Shown: piece by piece, positions 31,371 to 35,330 of the stretch
Numbering within the stretch: the stretch's first letter is position 1
Layout: each line of letters opens with the position of its first letter
DNA from: a virus
Virus record (IMG/VR): IMGVR_UViG_3300043464_000140
Span: 1-35,330 of that record
DNA length: 35,330 nucleotides
Direction: 5' to 3' (one strand)
Made by a program: the position numbers and the translations under genes
The notes under the pieces: generated by a model
Database searches by the model: none
Seen by the model: the letters and a program-made list of their open reading frames with translations, nothing else
What the model was told of the DNA's origin: nothing

Positions 31371-31502
31371 TGGGCGTTAAGCCGCCAAAGTAGGATGCAG
31401 TAATTAGGGAATTTTGCGGCTTTCTGCCCTATTGCTAGTAACTGCTAAATACTGCCCTGTTGTTTTTTTCCAAAACATAGGGTTTGTCCTAATAAAAATA
31501 CC
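31371..31502 (+). other. Untranslated leader-like region with inverted repeats
   Basis: There is no gene in this stretch. GGGC-gtt-AAGCCGC pairs with GCGGCTT-tct-GCCC (31372-31385 with 31416-31429). GATGCAGTAAT (31394-31404) is the exact complement of ATTACTGCATC (31536-31546), which lies in the 5' end of the next transcript. Read-through from the left could therefore pair with, and alter, the leader of the downstream operon. Confidence 0.45.
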
Positions 31503-31539
31503 TTGCATTGTTAAGATTACTTAACTTATACTGTCATTA
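31503..31539 (+). promoter_or_regulatory. Rightward promoter with perfect operator palindrome and 5' hairpin
   Basis: -35 TTGCAT (31503-31508), 18-nt spacer, -10 TATACT (31527-31532), predicted +1 A at 31539. The spacer contains the perfect palindrome GTTAAG-ATTA-CTTAAC (31510-31525). The transcript would begin ACTGC-ATCGG-GCAGT, a 5-bp hairpin starting at +1. It drives 31575-32809; AGGAG lies just before ATG 31575. It is the clearest member of the three-promoter set. Confidence 0.8.
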
Positions 31540-31574
31540 CTGCATCGGGCAGTGAGATAGAAAAGGAGAATCAA

Positions 31575-31853
31575 ATGCAAGTTTTAGACCTACAAATTAC
31601 CAAAGTTGACCAATTAGGTATGCTCTTGGCACAGATTGCTGACCTAGAAGCACAGGCAGAAGCACTCAAGACCGAACTCAAGCAAGAAGAAGGACACATC
31701 GAGGGTAACCTTTATAAAGCGTGTGTGACCTTATCCCAGCGCAAGACCGTAGATAACAAGGCTGTGTACGCAGAAGCCAATGTACCTGCCGAATTAATTG
31801 AGAAGCACACCAAGACCACCGCAGTTATTACCCTCAAAGTTACAGCCCGTTAA
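31575..31853 (+). CDS. Small coiled-coil early protein
   Basis: This 92-residue protein starts behind AAGGAG. It has an amphipathic helix LGMLLAQIADLEAQAEALKTELKQEEG, then a strand-turn region KACVTLSQRKTVDNKAVYAEANVPAELIEKHTK and a final strand TAVITLKVTAR. This helix plus basic hairpin arrangement is common in small early proteins of environmental podophages and siphophages, function unknown. It is the first gene of the operon. Confidence 0.7.
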   Translation: MQVLDLQITKVDQLGMLLAQIADLEAQAEALKTELKQEEGHIEGNLYKACVTLSQRKTVDNKAVYAEANVPAELIEKHTKTTAVITLKVTAR

Positions 31854-31858
31854 TCAAC

Positions 31859-31872
31859 GCCCCTTCGGGGGC
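31859..31872 (+). other. GCCCC-TTCG-GGGGC hairpin between two genes
   Basis: A 5-bp all-GC stem with a UUCG tetraloop, one of the most stable RNA hairpins known, lies six bases after the stop of the coiled-coil gene and 12 nt before the lipoprotein ATG. There is no long T run, so it is probably an RNase-protection, processing or translation-attenuating element, not a terminator. Confidence 0.6.
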
Positions 31873-31884
31873 AGAAAGGTTTTT

Positions 31885-32136
31885 ATGAAGTATGTTTTGT
31901 TGCTAAGTACGCTAAGTCTTACCGCCTGTAGTTCGTTTGAACCACCCAATGTCAGCTTAGAAACTGACAAACAGGCGTATCACATGACACGGGCGCAAGT
32001 AATTCTAGGCATTAACGAGTGTGAGGATGCTGGCACACGCCCCGTAGTCATTACCGCCAAGCGCAGAATTAACGGGGTTACTACCGATGTACCCGTAGAA
32101 GTGACCTGCAATCCCCGTTATCGTATCTTTCAATAA
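31885..32136 (+). CDS. Small lipoprotein
   Basis: From ATG 31885 (AGAAAGG upstream) the product is 83 residues with a signal peptide MKYVLLLSTLSLTAC, whose L-T-A-C lipobox would give a lipidated Cys15. The mature part has PPNVSLETDKQAYHM and ends in a C-x-N-P-R-Y-R segment. It is expected to be anchored to the outer or inner membrane. Candidates are an o-spanin-like lysis protein or a superinfection-exclusion lipoprotein. The frame is open upstream to 31798 but that part overlaps the preceding gene. Confidence 0.7.
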   Translation: MKYVLLLSTLSLTACSSFEPPNVSLETDKQAYHMTRAQVILGINECEDAGTRPVVITAKRRINGVTTDVPVEVTCNPRYRIFQ

Positions 32137-32145
32137 GGAGTCATC

Positions 32146-32388
32146 ATGTTACAGAGTGAACGAGATGCAGAGTTATTTTATGAGGCCCAGCGCAAGTTTA
32201 CTGACCGCCAAAGGATGCTTGATAAGGGCTGGGGTGACCTAGATGCCTACAAGCGTTTACGGGATGCAGAAAAGAAGAAGGAGCGTATAGAGTCTATCCG
32301 TATGTTCCTCTTGGGTGGTTTGGCGGCAGTCCTATTTTGCGTACTATTCTTTGGTACTAACTACCTAATGCACGGCTATGCAATATAA
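32146..32388 (+). CDS. Small C-terminal-anchored membrane protein
   Basis: This 80-residue protein starts behind AAGGAG. The first 50 residues are charged and helical (YEAQRKFTDRQRMLDKGWGDLDAYKRLRDAEKKKER), followed by one membrane helix (IRMFLLGGLAAVLFCVLFFGTNY, about 50-72) and a short external tail. It is downstream of the lipoprotein and overlaps the next gene by 11 nt. It could be an i-spanin-like or exclusion protein; no family recognised. Confidence 0.65.
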   Translation: MLQSERDAELFYEAQRKFTDRQRMLDKGWGDLDAYKRLRDAEKKKERIESIRMFLLGGLAAVLFCVLFFGTNYLMHGYAI

Positions 32389-32809
32389 GAAGTTTGACCA
32401 AGCCCTGCACGATGCCTGTGACCCACCTGCCCGTGATGCGGTCGCTAGGTGGCTCAATAACCTTTGGTATATAGATGCCTTGCCGAACCCCGATAAATAC
32501 GCTGTAGACCTCATATTAAGCCGTAAAGGGGAGCATTTAGGGTATGCCGAGGTAGAGGTCAGGGATTGGGAGTTTTGCCCGTTTGATACGATCCACATAG
32601 CCCAGCGCAAGGATAAATTATTTAACCATCCTAGAACGACTATGTATGTGGTCAATAAACCCTTGACCCATGCCTACTGGATCAGGGCGAATAAGATTAA
32701 AGACTGCCCGTTAATAGAAGTACCAAACAGTGCGGTAGCCCGTGACGAATACTTCTACGATGTACCCAAAGACTTGTGGAAAATCGTAGACCTAACCGAC
32801 CTGTTCTAG
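32378..32809 (+). CDS. PD-(D/E)XK-like putative nuclease
   Basis: This 143-residue protein starts at ATG 32378, inside the previous gene. YAVDLILSRKGEHLGYAEVEVRDWE gives D44, E58 and E60, a D...E-x-E arrangement compatible with a diverged PD-(D/E)XK core, followed by IHIAQRKDKLFNHP and YVVNKPLTHAYWI. Such short D/E-x-E proteins are found in many phages, possibly acting in DNA end processing or host DNA restriction. The match is moderate; the final K is replaced by E. Its end overlaps the convergent endolysin gene by 4 nt. Confidence 0.6.
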   Translation: MQYKKFDQALHDACDPPARDAVARWLNNLWYIDALPNPDKYAVDLILSRKGEHLGYAEVEVRDWEFCPFDTIHIAQRKDKLFNHPRTTMYVVNKPLTHAYWIRANKIKDCPLIEVPNSAVARDEYFYDVPKDLWKIVDLTDLF

Positions 32810-33231
32810 TAAGGTCTTGTACCCTGTTTATCAATAATTAATGATTGCCTGCGAGGATTATCGCCAGCAGTACTAGGCACACTAATATGTGTCCACCTGT
32901 CAAATTCTCGAATAATTTGGTCATATCCAATCCCCGATGCGATCACCGCCTTAACGACTTCATCGGGGGTCATGCTCGGTACTCTAAAGTCACAAGCCGT
33001 TCCCACACGATGTTGGCTACTGTCCTTCGATCCTACCGCATCATTCACCTGTTTGCAACGGAACGCTGAATTGACCATGATTGGCTTGCCGCCTAGAACC
33101 GTTTTAACTTCCTCAAGAAACGCAGCCAAGCGCACAAGGTTAGCCATCTCGGTAGCGTTTGGCGTATTGTCAAACTGCCTATGATCTGTGTGGGTCAGTT
33201 CGTCTAGGGTGAAGTGTTCACTTAGATTCAT
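32806..33231 (-). CDS. Endolysin, peptidase M15A (L,D- or D,D-carboxypeptidase type)
   Basis: This 141-residue protein has the M15A layout: HFTLDELTHTDH at the N-terminus, NSAFRCKQVNDAVG at 54-67, SSQHRVGTACDFRV with zinc ligands His74 and Asp81, and WTHIS with His115. It cleaves peptide bonds in peptidoglycan cross-links; no signal peptide is present, so release depends on the holin next door. Start ATG 33231 overlaps the holin gene by 14 nt. The 3' end meets the rightward gene at 32809 with a 4-nt convergent overlap. Confidence 0.88.
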   Translation of the reverse strand: MNLSEHFTLDELTHTDHRQFDNTPNATEMANLVRLAAFLEEVKTVLGGKPIMVNSAFRCKQVNDAVGSKDSSQHRVGTACDFRVPSMTPDEVVKAVIASGIGYDQIIREFDRWTHISVPSTAGDNPRRQSLIIDKQGTRPY

Positions 33232-33628
33232 CTTTTTTAGCTTTCATATCCATGATTTTTTCTAGGGTACGGCCACCAAAATACGCACTCATTATTAGCA
33301 TACCCCATTGACCCAGCAGGTTTACATACGATTCTTTAGCATCGTAGCCAAAAGCCGACATCATGGCAAAAAGAAAATAACCAGCAAAAATAGCTACTAA
33401 AGACATAGGGCGTATGTTTTTAGATAGCCAAGAATCACTACCCAAATCAGCTTTCCAACGGTCAGATATATTGTTCTGTTCGTTCATGTCAGCGTTTAAC
33501 TCAGCTAACCGACCTTCTTGCTGCATTTTTAATAGCTCAGCTTGGGCTTTAGCCTTGGCTTCAGGATCAGGAATAAACTTGTCTAGGACTTTCATGCCAA
33601 CATCAACTAATGCGGTAAGTGGGAACAT
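33218..33628 (-). CDS. Holin (Holin_3TMs-like)
   Basis: This 136-residue protein has an amphipathic N-terminus with FIPDPEAKAKAQAELLKMQQEG and a basic linker WLSKNIRPM. It has two clear membrane helices (about 77-95 and 102-120) and a Lys-rich cytoplasmic tail. The F-I-P-D-P-E-A-K-A and S-K-N-I-R-P motifs match the Holin_3TMs family, first defined in gene-transfer agents and widespread in phages. It opens the inner membrane to release the endolysin encoded next. Start overlaps the upstream stop (TAATG). Confidence 0.82.
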   Translation of the reverse strand: MFPLTALVDVGMKVLDKFIPDPEAKAKAQAELLKMQQEGRLAELNADMNEQNNISDRWKADLGSDSWLSKNIRPMSLVAIFAGYFLFAMMSAFGYDAKESYVNLLGQWGMLIMSAYFGGRTLEKIMDMKAKKDESK

Positions 33629-33888
33629 TATTTTTTAGTCCTTTCCTCGATCAATTTAACTCGCACATGAAGGTCGTGTATTTCTTTGTAGATTTCCTCA
33701 CGCATCTTAGCTCTGCGTTCTGCGGATATTGGGCTGTCTGTAGGTACGCCTTCGTTGGTAATCAGGGCTGGCATCTTGCCTTCAATTTGAGTAAGGCGAG
33801 TTTGGAATGAAGATACTTGACCGAGTAGCCATGCTATACAGGCTACTAAGATCGGTATTACCGCTTTTAGTACATCTTGCATATTCAT
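33628..33888 (-). CDS. Small membrane protein of lysis cassette
   Basis: This 86-residue protein has an N-terminal hydrophobic helix (LKAVIPILVACIAWLLGQV, about 7-25), then a periplasmic or cytoplasmic charged helix (TRLTQIEGK... RAKMREEIYKEIHDLHVRVKLIEERTKK). This one-helix plus coiled-coil topology is compatible with an i-spanin or a holin regulator. ATG 33888 overlaps the upstream stop (ATGA). No partner lipoprotein lies next to it; the lipoprotein at 31885 is on the other strand. Confidence 0.6.
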   Translation of the reverse strand: MNMQDVLKAVIPILVACIAWLLGQVSSFQTRLTQIEGKMPALITNEGVPTDSPISAERRAKMREEIYKEIHDLHVRVKLIEERTKK

Positions 33889-34337
33889 TTTTTACCACCC
33901 CATACAATAAAATAAGCAATCCAACCTGCCGCCAAAAAGCACCAAAACTGCACCCATCTAACTTTTGATAACTCGGCATCAAAGTAGTCTTTGTCTGCCT
34001 TTTCTATCTTTTCAATCTCGGTTTTTATTTGAATGACCTTATCCCACTCTTTAGTACCGAACTTCTTTATAAACTCCACCCTTAGTTTGTACTCCTCATC
34101 CGTAATTTGTTTACGGTGTCGGTACTCCTCAAGGGCTTTAAATATTGCCCGTTCCTTCCTTAACTCCGCTTCCCTGCGTTCACGGATTCTTGCGTTTGCT
34201 TGCGCTTTTGCTACATCTACCGCTTCCTTCTGTACTTCCTCAATGTTCTTACCGATCTCACGACCAGCTTCACGACCAGTCTTTATACCCTCGCTAATGC
34301 CCTTTGCACCTGCTGACAACCCAAGATCATCTGACAC
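33885..34337 (-). CDS. Tail-anchored coiled-coil membrane protein
   Basis: This 150-residue protein starts at GTG 34337. Its first ~125 residues are charged and helical (REAGREIGKNIEEVQKEAVDVAKAQANARIRERREAEL), then a single C-terminal membrane helix (VQFWCFLAAGWIAYFIVWGG, ~127-146) follows. It is clustered with holin and small membrane genes. The role is unknown; related phage genes are usually annotated only as hypothetical. Confidence 0.6.
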   Translation of the reverse strand: MSDDLGLSAGAKGISEGIKTGREAGREIGKNIEEVQKEAVDVAKAQANARIRERREAELRKERAIFKALEEYRHRKQITDEEYKLRVEFIKKFGTKEWDKVIQIKTEIEKIEKADKDYFDAELSKVRWVQFWCFLAAGWIAYFIVWGGKK

Positions 34338-34342
34338 ATTGA

Positions 34343-34579
34343 TTAACTCTTACTGAACCAATGTGCAATAAACCCTACGAGTGAACTAATAACAGATACA
34401 ACCCCCAAGCCGACCCAAAGACCGCCCCTAGAGCGATTAGCCATTGCAACAAGTTCATCAATACTGGCTTCCATCTTGTCGATCTTTTTAGACATTTCAT
34501 CGAACTTGGCCTCGTAGTTCTCTACCTTTTGCCAAAGCACTCCATAGCGCACGGGGTCTATTTCAAAAGCCATATCCAT
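34343..34579 (-). CDS. Small coiled-coil protein with C-terminal membrane helix
   Basis: This 78-residue protein has a heptad-like region VENYEAKFDEMSKKIDKMEASIDELVAM (about 16-44), a GGLWVGLG turn and one hydrophobic helix (GLGVVSVISSLVGFIAHWF) at the C-terminus. The arrangement resembles several phage proteins next to holins that are annotated as hemolysin XhlA-like, but the match is only topological. Confidence 0.6.
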   Translation of the reverse strand: MDMAFEIDPVRYGVLWQKVENYEAKFDEMSKKIDKMEASIDELVAMANRSRGGLWVGLGVVSVISSLVGFIAHWFSKS

Positions 34580-34582
34580 GTC

Positions 34583-34795
34583 TTACGGCAAAGTCGCTAT
34601 AAAGGCATCAGCCTGTTCTTGTGTCATCACATTCCCATCGGCATCTTGCAGTTCTGCACCAGCTAAGACTTCTTTTTTGAAGTTTTGATAGTCTGTGTTG
34701 GCTGGGTCTGTAAAATTAAAAACAATTCGCCCACCATCATTGTTTTCTTTATATGCGCCAACAACTTGTTCTAAATATTTATATAGTGTATACAT
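34583..34795 (-). CDS. Small fibre-associated protein
   Basis: This 70-residue acidic protein contains DPANTDYQNFKKEVLAGAELQDADGNVMTQEQADAF. The D-A-D-G-N-V segment recalls D-A-D-G-N-E in the protein at 2320-2598, which also neighbours a fibre gene. ATG 34795 follows GGAG, which is inside the fibre gene's end. It is probably a fibre-assembly or tail-adaptor protein; function inferred from context. Confidence 0.62.
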   Translation of the reverse strand: MYTLYKYLEQVVGAYKENNDGGRIVFNFTDPANTDYQNFKKEVLAGAELQDADGNVMTQEQADAFIATLP

Positions 34796-35330
34796 TTATA
34801 ACTCCGCAGAAAAACCAATATAAGTAGATGAAGTTGCCGCACTAGCAATGTCTAACCGAACAGCCACACCTGTTGTTCCTGAGGCTACTGGAGTGCAATA
34901 GATTAATGCTGAATTTGTTGTTCCCCCATAAATTGTAAATGTAGATGTTGTGGTTGTATAACTACCATTACTAATACCAAAAGTATTGGAAACATTGCTT
35001 ACATAAAGAGAAGGCGAAGTTCTCATTGTTGTTTTAAATGGCAAAACATATTCAACTTGCGAAGAAGAATAGACAAGAGCAGTACCTATCATTTGGTCTT
35101 GTGCGCCATTTCCTTGTGCATGAAGATAAAAATACCTCTGACACAAAGCCAATTCAGTACCATAAGGTCTGTAATCAAAGCTAGTAGCTGTAGAACCTAC
35201 CTCTAGCTGAACTCCTGTGATGTAAAGCGTTGCTCCTGATGTTGCGGCTAATTGCACAGAACCTGATGTTCTTGTTTTCCAGCCAGCACCCCAAGAACCA
35301 GCAGTTGCTTCTCTATCTGTGCCTGAGCCT
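34796..35330 (-). CDS. Tail fibre protein, C-terminal part (continues at 776)
   Basis: The frame is open to the right edge and ends with TAA at 34798-34796. It encodes YITGVQLEVGSTATSFDYRPYGTELALCQRYFY, the classic fibre-tip end motif, followed by a beta-rich C-terminal domain. The GTG at 35257 is internal, not a real start. Translation runs on from the gene beginning at 776: the joined frame is 377 codons with no stop. Only L versus F distinguishes the 180-nt overlap at protein level. Confidence 0.8.
   Translation of the reverse strand, partial: GSGTDREATAGSWGAGWKTRTSGSVQLAATSGATLYITGVQLEVGSTATSFDYRPYGTELALCQRYFYLHAQGNGAQDQMIGTALVYSSSQVEYVLPFKTTMRTSPSLYVSNVSNTFGISNGSYTTTTSTFTIYGGTTNSALIYCTPVASGTTGVAVRLDIASAATSSTYIGFSAEL
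35151..35330. repeat. Right copy of terminal near-repeat
   Basis: This copy matches bases 1-180 with six substitutions and no gaps. Relative to the left copy it carries the alternative codons CTA, ACA, CTT, ACA, GGC and GGT; only CTT (Leu, against TTT Phe) changes a residue. The alignment runs exactly to the window end, so the true length of the overlap cannot be judged beyond 180 bases. Confidence 0.85.

Noticed and set aside
1-35330. T7-like fixed direct terminal repeat as explanation of the similar ends
   Set aside because: The copies differ at six sites with a synonymous bias and lie inside a fibre coding region; packaged terminal repeats should be identical.
1-35330. tRNA genes, CRISPR arrays, insertion sequences and an integrase/attachment site
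   Set aside because: No cloverleaf, regularly spaced repeats, transposase or integrase motifs were recognised on either strand; the regulator alone does not prove lysogeny.

Overview
This window looks like an essentially complete tailed-phage genome, not a piece of bacterial chromosome. It encodes terminase subunits, portal, scaffold, major capsid protein, tail and fibre proteins, holin and endolysin, with no cellular housekeeping genes. No tape measure, sheath or tube gene is recognisable, and the late module runs terminase-portal-scaffold-capsid-adaptor-internal proteins-fibres, so a short-tailed (podovirus-like) particle is most likely. No integrase, DNA polymerase, primase, helicase or RNA polymerase is visible. 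The host is not determinable from the sequence. The gene content resembles that of phages recovered from freshwater proteobacteria, but this is only an impression.

The first and last 180 bases are 174/180 identical, and both lie in the same reading frame of one tail-fibre gene. Joining them closes that gene into a 376-residue frame. The simplest reading is a circular or circularly permuted molecule of about 35,150 bp, linearised inside a fibre gene. The two ends carry slightly different alleles: five of the six differences are synonymous.

Layout, leftward strand: 28123-25116 holds a dense early/middle cluster of overlapping small genes (a membrane microprotein, a YP-motif protein, a YbcO-like nuclease, RusA resolvase, a ferritin-like protein and small basic proteins). 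Then come a large polyvalent-type protein (22537-24969), terminase (20848-22496), portal, a collar or fibre-like protein, a glycosyltransferase-like protein, scaffold and capsid (12607-14705), and a strong terminator at 12234-12263. After that follow adaptor and tail proteins, a GNAT-like protein, an iron-sulphur PAPS/APS-reductase-like protein, internal virion proteins, and four fibre-type genes interrupted by a GIY-YIG homing endonuclease (1-11549). Across the junction the leftward strand continues with a lysis and membrane-protein cassette (32806-34795).

Layout, rightward strand: 28950-31315 is a compact operon with a DGQHRL-motif protein, an SSB-like protein and a RecB/Cas4-type exonuclease, ending in a terminator. 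A second rightward operon (31575-32809) encodes a small coiled-coil protein, a lipoprotein, a membrane protein and a PD-(D/E)XK-like protein.

The control region is the most striking part. A P22-Cro/YdaS-like regulator (28641-28862) sits beside three sigma70-type promoters (28159 leftward, 28911 and 31532 rightward). All three have GTTAAG/CTTAAC-type half-sites in the -35/-10 spacer. In all three the predicted +1 A is the first base of an RNA hairpin. A further ~460 bp untranslated stretch (28183-28640) holds nested inverted repeats with pseudoknot potential, a candidate structured RNA or replication origin.
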